Shown here: one piece after another, positions 1 to 8,394 of the stretch
Numbering within the stretch: the stretch's first letter is position 1
Layout: every line of letters starts with the position of its first letter
NCBI GenBank assembly: GCA_963824345.1
Contig: CAWGOZ010000006.1
Coordinates: forward strand, 248,001 to 312,000
Direction of reading: 5' to 3'
DNA length: 64,000 nucleotides
Origin: Palsa-89 sp963824345
GTDB lineage: Bacteria; Acidobacteriota; Terriglobia; Bryobacterales; Bryobacteraceae
Notes under the pieces: model-generated
Databases searched by the model: none
What the model was told of the DNA's origin: nothing
What the model saw: only the letters and a program-made list of their open reading frames with translations
Translations under genes and position numbers: made by a program

Positions 1-347
1 GAAGCCGCGATCCCGGAGCGCGCCAGAATCTCTTCGACGATGGGAATTTTTTCGATGTGGCCCTGATACACGTAGGTCATATTGCACTGCTTAGCGCGAG
101 CTTCGGTGGCGGGAGAAACACGGCCGCTGATGACGCCGGTAACGAGGCCCTTCCAGGAAAGCCATTGCAGTGCGATGCCATCCTGGGTATCGAATCCCTT
201 GGTTTCGACGATGGCGCCGGATGCATCCGGGATACCGAATACTTTGCCGTCGGTGAGGACGCCGTCGACATCCATGAGGAGCATGCGAATGCCGGCTGCG
301 ATTTCAGGGACCCCGGCCCTGTTGATCAGGGAAGACATGTTCTTCAT
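1..347 (-). CDS. kdsC: KdsC-like 3-deoxy-manno-octulosonate-8-phosphate phosphatase (N-terminal part)
   Basis: The gene runs off the left edge, so only about 115 N-terminal residues are visible. It is a HAD phosphatase: residues 25-34 read MDVDGVLTDG, the C0/KdsC-type motif I with nucleophile Asp26 and Asp28, and TGVISGR further on is motif II. Family knowledge: KdsC dephosphorylates KDO-8-phosphate in the pathway to the lipopolysaccharide inner core, in the cytoplasm. The start used is the first ATG of two (MKNMSSL); the second ATG three codons later is also possible. The related NeuA/YrbI-type phosphatases cannot be excluded without the C-terminus. Confidence 0.85.
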   Translation of the reverse strand, partial: MKNMSSLINRAGVPEIAAGIRMLLMDVDGVLTDGKVFGIPDASGAIVETKGFDTQDGIALQWLSWKGLVTGVISGRVSPATEARAKQCNMTYVYQGHIEKIPIVEEILARSGIAA

Positions 348-407
348 GGTAACCCAGGGCCCACAAGAGGAAAGCGAGCGTTAGGCGGTACGCTGGGCCG
401 CGGGTCG

Positions 408-438
408 GGTACACGCGGCTTCAAGCCGTGTTTTGCCT
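408..438. repeat. REP-like palindromic repeat, copy 1
   Basis: Imperfect palindrome built on ACGCGGCTTCAAGCCGTGT, flanked by GGT on one side and TTGCC on the other. It is the same element, in the opposite orientation, as the copy at 545-569, and it recurs at 59433-59497. It lies in the 266-bp gap between kdsC and the cupin gene, where I see no gene. Confidence 0.7.
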
Positions 439-544
439 AGGTCTTGCTCAGAATCCCGAGCCGGGTCGACACCGCGTCGAGGGCGCGAGGAATGTTACAG
501 CCGGCGATGGAAATCCTGGCGGCGTCTTCTCGGCGGATTTTGTG

Positions 545-605
545 AAACGCGGCTAAAGCCGCGTGTACCGCCGCGTGTACCGCCGCGTGTACCGCCGCGT
601 GTACC
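545..605. repeat. REP-like palindrome followed by four tandem 12-bp units
   Basis: A second REP-like copy (AAACGCGGCTAAAGCCGCGT) is inverted relative to the one at 408-438, so the two form a REPIN-like pair about 105 bp apart. The right arm is expanded into four perfect head-to-tail copies of the 12-mer GCCGCGTGTACC at 558-605. It ends 9 bp before the stop codon of the convergent-side cupin gene. Confidence 0.75.
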
Positions 606-613
606 GGGCGTGC

Positions 614-1105
614 TCAGTGGGTGCCGCCGCTGGACGATCGCGGCACGTGCAGCGACATGAGGACGACTGTGCCGTTGATGGCGCTAAACCAATGCGGCGT
701 GTTTTCTGGAACGATGACGACATCGCCCTTGGCGACGGCTTGATTGCTTCCGCCTTCGATGCCCGTGCCGGTGAGGTTTTCCGCGTTGGTTCGTTTTTCG
801 TTCGTGAGCTTGCCGCCGGTGGTCAGGGTTGCGGAGCCGTCCAATACGTAGAACATCTCGGCTTCGCGCTCGTGAACGGCGGCCGGGCCCACCGCAGTTC
901 GATATTCGAGATTTGCGCTATAGGGGGCGAGCGTCAAAATCCGCTCTACCACGGTGGGCTGGCCGTCCTTGTGTTCGGCCTTGGCTTTGGCGATCAGCGC
1001 GGCAACGTCGGCCGCTGAGGAGTAAGTCTTGGTGGCGGGGGCTGGCTGCTGGGCCCAGACCGCGCCGGCGACCGTCAAAGTCAGACACATGGCGAGTACA
1101 CGCAT
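614..1105 (-). CDS. Secreted single-domain cupin protein
   Basis: 163 residues with a signal peptide (cleavage expected near AVWAQQ, residues 15-20). The cupin core has motif 1 around His78/Glu83 (HEREAEMFYVLDG) and motif 2 around residues 127-140 (GDVVIVPENTPHWF, His138). Motif 1 has only one of the usual two histidines, so metal binding may be altered. A GGAGG ribosome site sits 6 nt before the ATG. Small secreted cupins of this kind are common in Acidobacteria and have no assigned substrate; I do not assign one. It stands alone between a repeat region and a convergent secreted protein gene. Confidence 0.75.
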   Translation of the reverse strand: MRVLAMCLTLTVAGAVWAQQPAPATKTYSSAADVAALIAKAKAEHKDGQPTVVERILTLAPYSANLEYRTAVGPAAVHEREAEMFYVLDGSATLTTGGKLTNEKRTNAENLTGTGIEGGSNQAVAKGDVVIVPENTPHWFSAINGTVVLMSLHVPRSSSGGTH

Positions 1106-1212
1106 GGAAACCTCCAGTTTTTGGATTCGATTGAGATGCTATCACAACGCTGGGAACCCAAGGACAAACCTCTTCCGTGACTCGCAAGGCGAAATTGGCT
1201 TAGGGCGCGCGA

Positions 1213-3198
1213 TCATGGCAGCGCCCGGCGGAAGTTCTTCGGATGTTTGCCGAAAGCGGGGCGAGCCATTGCGGGGCGGCGCAGCCTGGAAGCGCGGGAG
1301 CTGGCAGCGGCCGGCGGGTCCGTTTTGGGGTAACCGGTGACGCTGATAGTCGACATCCCGTTCAGCGCCTCGATGGTGTTAAATTCAATCACGACATCCC
1401 CGTTATCCAAGCCGCTCGACGGCAAAGTGAAATTGACCTGATATAACCCGGCGAATCCCGGCGCCAAACCGGCGAACGAGACATTGGCCAGTGTACCGTC
1501 AAGAACCACGGCGATGTCCGCGGCTTCAATGCTGGTGTTGGGCGGGCTGCTGGAGGCGCCTTGGCCATCGGCCAGCTGCGGAGTTACGGGGCCAAGACCA
1601 TTCATGAACAGAAGGACCGTCTCGCCGGGTTTGGCGGGATTGGCGTCCGTTACCGCGGAGTAATCGGTGTGCAGGATGGCTCCCGCTCCAATCCCGCTTT
1701 CATTGAGAGTGTAAATCCCGGGCGACGTATTGTCGACGTACACGGTTACCTGGTTGGACTTGGAGCCTTTCACCTCCACCTGGAAAGTGGCAAAATATTC
1801 ACCCGCAATCTCGTAGGGAATCAGCGCGCTGATCTGGTTCTGGCTCACGAGTTGGATGGGAGCCGCGATCCCATTGACGAAAACCTGCACGCCTCCCAGT
1901 TCGGTTGGCACCGGGAGCACCTTGTTGGCTTGAGTCGAAACGCCGAAGTCTCCATACAGGTTCACCAGCTCACCGGGGGAGTACGCATTGGTGATCGGGG
2001 TGTAGTTGGCTGCGTTGGTAATCCCGATCGGATTCAGCCATAGCGTAGGATGCGGCGCAAACGAAGGCGCATGGACACCGACGATCAGCGAAAACTGTTG
2101 ATTGGATCCGATCAGCATCAGCCCCGCGCCGTCGGCGCCGGCCAGATAGGTGTAGGTGGATCCGTCGTAATAAGAACCGTCCGCCCCGAGGGTCACGCCT
2201 GAAACGTAGGTGTTATCGAAAGTATCGAGATCCACCACGTCGTCAAACCGCTGGTGCCAGAGGAGCGTGCCTCCACTGTTGTTGATGGAACCATAGAAGG
2301 CGTCCAGAAAATTCACCGTGGTGGGCGCACCGTCTTCGATCCCGGCAGTGAAATAAGTCCCGCTCAGGATCGAATTCGAACTGGTCCCAGAGGGCGCGCG
2401 GAACCCGAAGAGCATGTCCGATCCAGTGGCGGAGCCACCCACGAACCAGTTCCCGTCGGCGGAAACATACAGAACCTTCGCGCCGGCGACGATCTCGGTC
2501 TGGCTGGTGGAGCTGCCCGGAAAGTTGACCGTGCCACCCGAGGCGCTGGAGAGTGAATAGGTAGAGGCCGTAACATTCTGCGTGAGGCTGGCGCCTGAGT
2601 TCAAATTCTCCGCCGAGCCATTCAGCGTGAAAGGTTCAATATTCCCGTGACCGTCGGCTTTCAAAGTGAAGTAGCCTTGGCGCGCCAGCGAGGCGTTGGC
2701 GCCGGGAAAGTCCAGTGTGCCCACCGTGAAGGTGCCAGCCAGAAGACCGTTGGAGGGCGTTTGCGGCGCTTGGACCGCGATGAAGAGATCGAAGTAGTCG
2801 TCCTCGGTTGAACTTGCTATGACCACAGGCTTGCTGAAGGTGCCGAAAAGAGTGGCCGGGTAGAGAGGATTGTCCAATTGGGCGATGCCGTTGGACTGAA
2901 CGCCGTACGTTCCCGCGCCGAGCGAAGCGCAATAGCCCGCGCCGTTGCCACCGAAGGTATCGAACACTTGGGTGTCCGAGAGCGCATAGTGTCCGGCGCC
3001 GTCGAAAGTGATAGAGCCACTCAGCGTGCAGGCCTCCGTCAGGTTACCGGCCTGGTCGTTGAAGAAATTGACGTACCGGAATAAGTATTTCCCGCTGAGG
3101 CTGCCTGTCCCGCTGGTGTCGAAACTCTGGGCCTGGACCGTTGCCGGGGCCACCGCCATCAAAAGGGCGCTGCTAAGAAGAAGAATCGTTTTGTGCAT
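1213..3198 (-). CDS. Secreted protein with Solibacter-type C-terminal domain (TIGR03437)
   Basis: About 661 residues. The start chosen (ATG at 3198, MHKTILLLSSALL) has a signal peptide ending near VQAQS and an AAGGGTG ribosome site; a longer frame upstream lacks this and overlaps the preceding gene. Residues from about 430 to 640 carry the TIGR03437 pattern: VNGIAAPIQLVSQNQISALIPYE, a middle PGETVLLFMNGLGPV block and a final FAGLAPGFAGLYQVNFTLP block. The tail after ISVTGYP is basic and may be a read-through. The gene follows the S53 protease by only 11 bp, so the two are probably co-transcribed. Function unknown; the domain is typical of exported Solibacter proteins. Confidence 0.8.
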   Translation of the reverse strand: MHKTILLLSSALLMAVAPATVQAQSFDTSGTGSLSGKYLFRYVNFFNDQAGNLTEACTLSGSITFDGAGHYALSDTQVFDTFGGNGAGYCASLGAGTYGVQSNGIAQLDNPLYPATLFGTFSKPVVIASSTEDDYFDLFIAVQAPQTPSNGLLAGTFTVGTLDFPGANASLARQGYFTLKADGHGNIEPFTLNGSAENLNSGASLTQNVTASTYSLSSASGGTVNFPGSSTSQTEIVAGAKVLYVSADGNWFVGGSATGSDMLFGFRAPSGTSSNSILSGTYFTAGIEDGAPTTVNFLDAFYGSINNSGGTLLWHQRFDDVVDLDTFDNTYVSGVTLGADGSYYDGSTYTYLAGADGAGLMLIGSNQQFSLIVGVHAPSFAPHPTLWLNPIGITNAANYTPITNAYSPGELVNLYGDFGVSTQANKVLPVPTELGGVQVFVNGIAAPIQLVSQNQISALIPYEIAGEYFATFQVEVKGSKSNQVTVYVDNTSPGIYTLNESGIGAGAILHTDYSAVTDANPAKPGETVLLFMNGLGPVTPQLADGQGASSSPPNTSIEAADIAVVLDGTLANVSFAGLAPGFAGLYQVNFTLPSSGLDNGDVVIEFNTIEALNGMSTISVTGYPKTDPPAAASSRASRLRRPAMARPAFGKHPKNFRRALP

Positions 3199-3209
3199 GT
3201 TTGTCACCC

Positions 3210-5378
3210 TTATTGGCCTGTGGTCCAATTCAAAATCAGCTGGTAGGCGTCCACGCTGCCGAGCCCGGTAGCGAAGTTCCAACCGGCGCCGGCGGCAAAG
3301 GCCGGAGTGTAGCTGCCGCTGGTGGTGGATAGCCCGCCGTTTCCGTCGAAGTCGGTAATCGGGGTCGCGCGGCCCCTTCCCTGGAAACCGGCTCCGAAGC
3401 AGTTGATTTCGCCCGAGCAGTTGACTGCAATATCGCCCTTGGTGATGCTATGGAACACGGTGGAAGCCACCGAACTGGCCGCGAGTTTGTAGAACACGGG
3501 ATTCGGATTACCCTGAGCGCCTCCCATCTTTTGGTTCACCAGCGCCTGAATCCCGGCCAGGATCGGAGAAGAAAATGAAGTTCCGCCCGCGCCGGACCAG
3601 AAAGACGGAGGTCCAACACAGTCGCCGCCGCCGTTAGAACGATCGGAATAGCAGTACACGTAGTAATGACCCCAGAACCCGTTGGACGCGAACAGCGATA
3701 CGTCGGGCGTATCGCGGACGCCATCACTGGGAATCCCGGGCACTCCGGCTTGCCAGGAAGGTTTGGGATATCCCTTGCAGCTGCCGCCGACCACAAGATT
3801 GGCCGCAGGAACGCCGCTGGCGCACCCGCTGGGACCGCCGCTGCCTCCGGCCACTCCGAGGTCCTCATAAATTTGCGCCATGCTGCTGCCGCAGAAGCCA
3901 GTGGGGCCATAACCAACCGAGAAGCCAAAGAAAGCCGACACGATGGAACCGGCGCAGGAGTCGTTCCAGGGAATCTCTGGAACGTAGGAGAGGGCCGAAC
4001 CGTAGGTGGAGCTATTGACGGCGCCCCAATACGTGCTAGTGGTGTGTTCGGACGCATCGGCGAAATCGGTTCCTCCGACAGCCACGTTATAGGGCGTAGC
4101 CGCCACTGCGCTGACGCCGATGCCGTGGGTGGCGGCACTATATCCCCGATCGCAGCCAGCGGCGCCTCCGTCTCCCGACGAAACAAATACCGATACGCCT
4201 TCCGCCACCGCCTGCTGGTAGGCAGACTTATAAGTTGCATTCCCCGCCGCTCCGGCCTCGGCCTCGCAGTAACCGTAGCTGATGCTGATGATCTTTGGCG
4301 GCGTCTTGGCGTTGATCAAATTCTGCCCTGCGATCAAGACTCCAAACGTCGTGGCGGTACTCGCGCATGTAGACTCTTCGATGGCTGCGTTCGGCGCGGC
4401 GGCGCTGGCCCATTCGGCGTCGATGGTGGCTTCATCACCGTCTCCGTTGGACCCCGGATCAGGACAATTGGAAGTTCCACTCGGTGGCGCGGGATTGATG
4501 GTGGTCAAGGACCCAGAAGTATAGCTGGATAATCCAAAGACCTTGCGGAAAGCTTCCCAATCCGCGGTGTTGTAAAGATCGCTATCCTCTAGCAGAGCGA
4601 TGGTCTGGCCTTCGCCAGTGTATCCGGCGGCAAAAGCCGGATTCAAATCGTAAATCGTGGCCAGATCGGCCGGCACCAGAAGCTGAGCCGAGAGGCTGTA
4701 CTGCGGGCGGAGCGCCATCTTCATCGAAACGGGCCGGAAATCGTGCAGCGACACGATGCCAAGAACCACCGGCGCTAGCGCTTCCGGGATCTTGGGATCG
4801 CTCATGTTCGCGATGTGATCTTTCCCGCGCACCGATAACTTGTGAATTTCCGTGCCGAATGCCGCGGCTATTTGGCCCGCGGTTCCCGAGAAATCAATCA
4901 CCATTCCGCTGGGGTACACGATATTGACGGTGAAGCCGCCGGCACGCAGCCAGTCGGAGACTTTCTCGATATCCTCGGGCGCCGGTCCGTAATTTTTCCC
5001 GAATTGATCCGCAGTCAGCCATTTATGGAAATTGGGCGAGCTGGAATCGTGCAGTTGATCGATGAAATTGTTTAAGGCCAGTTCGCGCTCCGGGCTGCGC
5101 TGCAATTGCAGCAGGATGTGAGGCAGCGCAAAAGCGTCCGGCAGTTTCCCGCGATCGTTCTGGGCGTTGGCTTCCCCGCGCGTGTTTCCGGCCAGGGTGT
5201 GCAGCCTGGTTGCATCAATCGGCGCGGTAATGAGAGCCCGCGCCGGCGGCGCGCTCCCGGCGCTCTGCGCCAGCAGGGCGGAAGCCAAACCAAGCGTGAG
5301 TGCGCAATAGCACCAGAAACGCGGCAAGAAAGCTTTCGGGTCAATTTTCGATGCAGTGATAAACGGCATAATCGTCAA
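3210..5378 (-). CDS. S53 family (sedolisin/pro-kumamolisin) serine-carboxyl peptidase
   Basis: 722 residues, near normal family length. Order: hydrophobic N-terminal export segment (about 20-40), pro-kumamolisin activation domain (about 60-215), then the catalytic domain. The catalytic Glu316 and Asp320 (DEATIDAEW) have the four-residue spacing of sedolisins, and Ser601 lies in GGTSFSSP. A C-terminal Asp-rich segment (ITDFDGNGG) fits the family calcium site. The proregion suggests self-activation, usually in acid. ATG starts exist at residues 1 and 4. The next gene, 11 bp downstream, encodes a TIGR03437 secreted protein, so the pair is likely an export operon. Confidence 0.93.
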   Translation of the reverse strand: MTIMPFITASKIDPKAFLPRFWCYCALTLGLASALLAQSAGSAPPARALITAPIDATRLHTLAGNTRGEANAQNDRGKLPDAFALPHILLQLQRSPERELALNNFIDQLHDSSSPNFHKWLTADQFGKNYGPAPEDIEKVSDWLRAGGFTVNIVYPSGMVIDFSGTAGQIAAAFGTEIHKLSVRGKDHIANMSDPKIPEALAPVVLGIVSLHDFRPVSMKMALRPQYSLSAQLLVPADLATIYDLNPAFAAGYTGEGQTIALLEDSDLYNTADWEAFRKVFGLSSYTSGSLTTINPAPPSGTSNCPDPGSNGDGDEATIDAEWASAAAPNAAIEESTCASTATTFGVLIAGQNLINAKTPPKIISISYGYCEAEAGAAGNATYKSAYQQAVAEGVSVFVSSGDGGAAGCDRGYSAATHGIGVSAVAATPYNVAVGGTDFADASEHTTSTYWGAVNSSTYGSALSYVPEIPWNDSCAGSIVSAFFGFSVGYGPTGFCGSSMAQIYEDLGVAGGSGGPSGCASGVPAANLVVGGSCKGYPKPSWQAGVPGIPSDGVRDTPDVSLFASNGFWGHYYVYCYSDRSNGGGDCVGPPSFWSGAGGTSFSSPILAGIQALVNQKMGGAQGNPNPVFYKLAASSVASTVFHSITKGDIAVNCSGEINCFGAGFQGRGRATPITDFDGNGGLSTTSGSYTPAFAAGAGWNFATGLGSVDAYQLILNWTTGQ

Positions 5379-5417
5379 ACAGTCTACCGCAATAACACCG
5401 CGGTCGTCAGTTTCTTA

Positions 5418-5446
5418 TTGACAAGCGCCGTGTTCCTGCATATCCT
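5418..5446 (+). promoter_or_regulatory. Probable sigma-70 promoter of padR operon
   Basis: TTGACA at 5418-5423, a 17-bp spacer, and TATCCT at 5441-5446. Spacing and hexamers are near consensus. Transcription would begin near 5453, about 18 nt before the padR ATG at 5471. Confidence 0.7.
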
Positions 5447-5456
5447 ATGCATAGGA
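5443..5456. promoter_or_regulatory. Perfect 14-bp palindrome, likely PadR operator
   Basis: TCCTATGCATAGGA is a perfect inverted repeat that overlaps the -10 box and the expected start of transcription. A dimeric regulator bound here would block RNA polymerase, which is how PadR proteins commonly repress their own operons. Binding is inferred, not shown. Confidence 0.6.
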
Positions 5457-5470
5457 CACCAAGGTATACG

Positions 5471-5782
5471 ATGAACTTTAAGGGAACCCTCCCAACTTTG
5501 ATTCTGGAGTCGCTGGAACACCAGCCGAGCCACGGCTACCGCATCGCGCGGCGGATCAAGGAGCGTTCGCGGGGGGTATTGGACTTCAAAGAAGGCACCT
5601 TATATCCGGCGCTGCATAAGCTGGAAAATGAGGGATACGTGCAGTCCTACGAGGGCGTCGAAAATGGCCGGGTGCGGCGCTGCTACCGCATCACCAAATC
5701 GGGCCGAGGGATATTGGCAAAGGACCGCGCGGAATGGCGAGAGCTATCGCGAGCGGTGACATTGATTCTGGGGGAGGCATAG
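5471..5782 (+). CDS. PadR family transcriptional regulator
   Basis: 103 residues, the short PadR type: a winged helix with LPTLILESLEHQPSHGYRIARRI near the start and the wing region GTLYPALHKLENEGYV. A longer reading frame begins with an ATG at 5447, but that ATG lies inside the -10/palindrome region. The ATG at 5471 has AAGG seven bases upstream and a normal family N-terminus (MNFKGTLPTLILE), so I use it. The stop codon abuts the GTG of the next gene, so the two genes are translationally coupled. In Acidobacteria such PadR genes are usually followed by membrane proteins, often permeases, that they repress. Confidence 0.92.
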   Translation: MNFKGTLPTLILESLEHQPSHGYRIARRIKERSRGVLDFKEGTLYPALHKLENEGYVQSYEGVENGRVRRCYRITKSGRGILAKDRAEWRELSRAVTLILGEA

Positions 5783-6424
5783 GTGACTACTCATCCATTG
5801 GAAGCTTGGCTGAAAGAGGCCACCCGGCGTCTAGCCAGGGATTCAGCCGCCCAGGTGCGGGCGGAAATTCAGGAACATTACGAAGCGGCGCTCGAGGCTG
5901 CGGTTAGCGCCGGCTCAACAGCGGCCGAAGCAGAGCGGATAGCGATCGCGCAAATGGGCGAACCGAGAGCCGCGAATCGTCAATATCGCAAGGTCCTGCT
6001 GACGTCCGCCGAAGCCAGGCTACTGCGCGAGGGCAACTGGGAAGCGCGCGCCATTTGTTCGCGCCCGGGGTTGAAGCGGCTGCTTCTTGCTGTGCCGGCT
6101 GTTGCGCTGCTGGCATCCGCCGCACTCTTTCTTGCCGGCGCTATCGACACGGCGCGATTGCTGCTCGGCGGCGGGATAGCGCTGGGTATTTGCTTCGCGG
6201 CGCCCTTCCTTCCGGTTTATACCCCATCCCGCGCGCGTGCTTTCCGCATGGTGAAATGGGTTGCAATGATCGGCATGCTGGGGCTGGCTTTCGGGCCGAA
6301 CGCGATCCGCTGGTCCTGGCTGCTGATCTCGTGCCTGTGGCCGCTGGCCTGGACGGAGTGGACGCGGACTTCGATTCAGCGGAAGCTGCCGGTGGCGGAG
6401 TGGCCCAAGCAGTTGTATCTCTGA
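5783..6424 (+). CDS. Membrane protein with N-terminal permease-prefix/HAAS-like domain
   Basis: 213 residues starting with GTG directly after the PadR stop codon. Residues 1-75 form a soluble alpha-helical region (LEAWLKEATRRLARDS ... AEAERIAIAQMGEPRAANRQYRKV), like the helical prefix domain found beside PadR regulators. Four hydrophobic segments follow, at about 96-118, 124-145, 156-172 and 175-190. No catalytic motif is visible. Coupling to PadR suggests it is the regulated target. I do not know its transport or signalling role. Confidence 0.7.
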   Translation: MTTHPLEAWLKEATRRLARDSAAQVRAEIQEHYEAALEAAVSAGSTAAEAERIAIAQMGEPRAANRQYRKVLLTSAEARLLREGNWEARAICSRPGLKRLLLAVPAVALLASAALFLAGAIDTARLLLGGGIALGICFAAPFLPVYTPSRARAFRMVKWVAMIGMLGLAFGPNAIRWSWLLISCLWPLAWTEWTRTSIQRKLPVAEWPKQLYL

Positions 6425-6570
6425 CGCACGCCCTTACCCGGCCGGCGGTCCAGTCCCCGGGGCGGTATCATGCGGGCGCTAAACTGCGGGCGCGGTAGAC
6501 GCAGGGGCGGTTTCAGACCGGCTCTGACTCCCTCGTGGTCTCCTGAGGCGGGGTTAGCGCGCGCAAAATC

Positions 6571-6883
6571 CTAGATGGAAGTGGTGAGCCGTACCGCGGC
6601 CTCGCTGATCAGGAGAAGCTTGCGCTCGACCGCGGCAACCGTCTTTGGCTCTTGCCGGAAGGCCTCCAAATCAATGGCCTCGCGCGAGGCTTTCGCGGCA
6701 ACTGGCTCTTTGAGGCCTTCTGCCGGGGAAAGATCCACGCGGGCGCCCAGCACGTCAGCGGCGGTTTTGGATGGCCACCATGTCTAGGAGAGACAGTCGG
6801 CGTCCAGGGGAGAACTCGGCTATGACATCCACGTCCGACACCTCGCGGACGCCTGTACCCCGCGCGTAGGAGCCGTCCCCCAT
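6571..6883 (-). pseudogene. Remnant of MNT-type nucleotidyltransferase fused to HepT fragment (decayed TA module)
   Basis: This 485-bp gap between genes holds a broken MntA/HepT-like module on the minus strand. From 6883 the frame reads MGDGSYARGTGVREVSDVDV followed by a region matching the MNT-nucleotidyltransferase core (GS-x-A-R-G and D-x-D motifs), then stops at 6755. The next frame continues the same protein (ADVLGARVDLSPAEGLKEPV) and runs directly into a HepT-like stretch (FRQEPKTVAAVERKLLLISEAAVRL) before stopping at 6571. The HepT RNase motif R-x4-6-H is absent. The module therefore has a frameshift and an internal and a terminal deletion, and is not functional. Confidence 0.7.
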
Positions 6884-6933
6884 CTCTAAGCGGAAGAAAT
6901 CCCGCCCTCATGGCGCGGTATCATGCGGACGGA

Positions 6934-8319
6934 ATGCTCGACCGCGTATCCGAATTTATCGCGCGACATGGCATGCTCGAAGCCGGGCAGCGGGTGGGCG
7001 TGGCCGTGTCGGGCGGCGCCGATTCCGTGTTCCTGCTGCATGCCCTGCGGGAACTCGCACGCTGGCGGCTGAGCGTGATCCATATTGAGCACGGGATTCG
7101 CGGCGTGGCATCGGAGGCGGACGCCGAGTTCGTGGGTCAACTGGCTTCAGCGCTGGCGCTTCCGTTTCACATTCGGCGCGCCGACGTTCCGGCCATGGAT
7201 GGCAACCTGGAACAGGCCGCCCGCAATGTCCGGCAGGCGTTCTATGTCGATTTGATCGCGTCGGGCGTGGTTGAGCGCGTGGCCACCGGCCACACCCGCT
7301 CCGACCAGGCTGAGACAGTGCTGTTCCGCACGCTGCGTGGGTCAGGCCTCGCCGGGCTCGCGGGGATTCTGCCGGTCACGCGCGAAGGGCTGATTCGGCC
7401 GCTGCTCGAAATCGACCGCGGCGAGATCGAGGCCTGGCTGAGGGAGCGTGGGATCGCCTGGCGCGAAGACGAGACCAATCGCGAACCCACATTCGCCCGC
7501 AACCGTCTCCGCCACGAAATCCTGCCTCTGCTGCGGGACGGATTCAACCCGCAACTCGACCAGGCGCTGTCAAATCTATCGACTCTGGCCCGCGATGAAG
7601 AAGTTTATTGGGACGCCGAGGCCGCCCGCCACCTGCCACCGGCAACCAGCCACCAGCCACTCGTCCTCCCGGTCTCACAACTCGCTAACACGCCCCCGGC
7701 GCTGGCCCGCCGCCTGGTCCGCCGGGCTGTGGAAATGGTGAAAGGGGATCTTCATGGTGTCGATTTCGCGCACGTGGAACGAGTGCTGGAGTTGGCGCGG
7801 TCGACTAAAGGCCACGAACGGATGCAAACCCCGGGGCTGGACATTTGCCGATCCTTCGAGTGGATTCGCATCGCGCCGGTGAGCCATGGGGTCGGTCCCG
7901 ACTTGGACTTTTCCGTTTCACTGCAGATTCCAGGATCGGTGGAACTCCCTTGGTCAGGCACTCGTATTGTATTGCAGGTGTTGGAGAAAGATGGCTGCGG
8001 GTCCGTTGCTAGAGCGGCCTGTGCTAAAGTGGTAAATGAATTGGATTGGCAGCGTTTGCGCGGGGGCGAAGGCGCGCCGAGCTTGGAGCTGCGTACCTGG
8101 AGACCTGGTGACCAGTACCGAAAAGTCGGGCATACCAAACCGGAAAAGGTCAAGTTTTTCTTCCAGGAAGCCCGTGTACCCTTGTGGGAGCGCAGGGATT
8201 GGCCGATTATCACCCATGCGGGGAAAATTGTGTGGGCCAGGCGGTTCGGAGCAGCCGCCGAATTTGCCAGCGGCCCGGAAACCCGTTCGGTGTTGCGAGT
8301 GGCGGAAACCGGCCAGTAA
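6934..8319 (+). CDS. tilS: tRNA(Ile)-lysidine synthase
   Basis: About 461 residues. The N-type ATP pyrophosphatase P-loop SGGADSVFLLH follows the start closely, and the core ends with the GHTRSDQAETVLFRTLRGSG and R-N-x-L-R motifs typical of TilS; a C-terminal TilS-C domain follows (WRPGDQYR ... VKFFFQEARVP). The enzyme converts the wobble cytidine of tRNA-Ile(CAU) to lysidine in the cytoplasm. I place the start at ATG 6934 (MLDRVSEFIARHG), which matches family N-termini; an ATG at 6910 adds eight residues. A short repeat at 7644-7661 encodes residues PATSHQPL inside a poorly conserved linker. Confidence 0.93.
   Translation: MLDRVSEFIARHGMLEAGQRVGVAVSGGADSVFLLHALRELARWRLSVIHIEHGIRGVASEADAEFVGQLASALALPFHIRRADVPAMDGNLEQAARNVRQAFYVDLIASGVVERVATGHTRSDQAETVLFRTLRGSGLAGLAGILPVTREGLIRPLLEIDRGEIEAWLRERGIAWREDETNREPTFARNRLRHEILPLLRDGFNPQLDQALSNLSTLARDEEVYWDAEAARHLPPATSHQPLVLPVSQLANTPPALARRLVRRAVEMVKGDLHGVDFAHVERVLELARSTKGHERMQTPGLDICRSFEWIRIAPVSHGVGPDLDFSVSLQIPGSVELPWSGTRIVLQVLEKDGCGSVARAACAKVVNELDWQRLRGGEGAPSLELRTWRPGDQYRKVGHTKPEKVKFFFQEARVPLWERRDWPIITHAGKIVWARRFGAAAEFASGPETRSVLRVAETGQ
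7644..7661. repeat. 18-bp repeat embedded in tilS, shared with 25188-25205
   Basis: AACCAGCCACCAGCCACT is the exact reverse complement of an 18-base stretch upstream of the RNase J gene. Here it is read in frame as part of the linker after the TilS catalytic core, so the repeat seems to have inserted in a tolerant place. Confidence 0.6.
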
Positions 8320-8394
8320 CTTCAGAATCGATTCCGATGGCAGCAACGTCCAAGTAAATGGGTATCGTTATAGCCCCACGTGTAGGGAGAAGGC

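Noticed and set aside
57..440. Plus-strand open frame over kdsC
   Set aside because: The minus strand encodes clear KdsC motifs; the plus frame has none.
5447..5470. Upstream ATG for padR at 5447
   Set aside because: It lies within the -10/palindrome region upstream of the expected RNA start and has no ribosome site.
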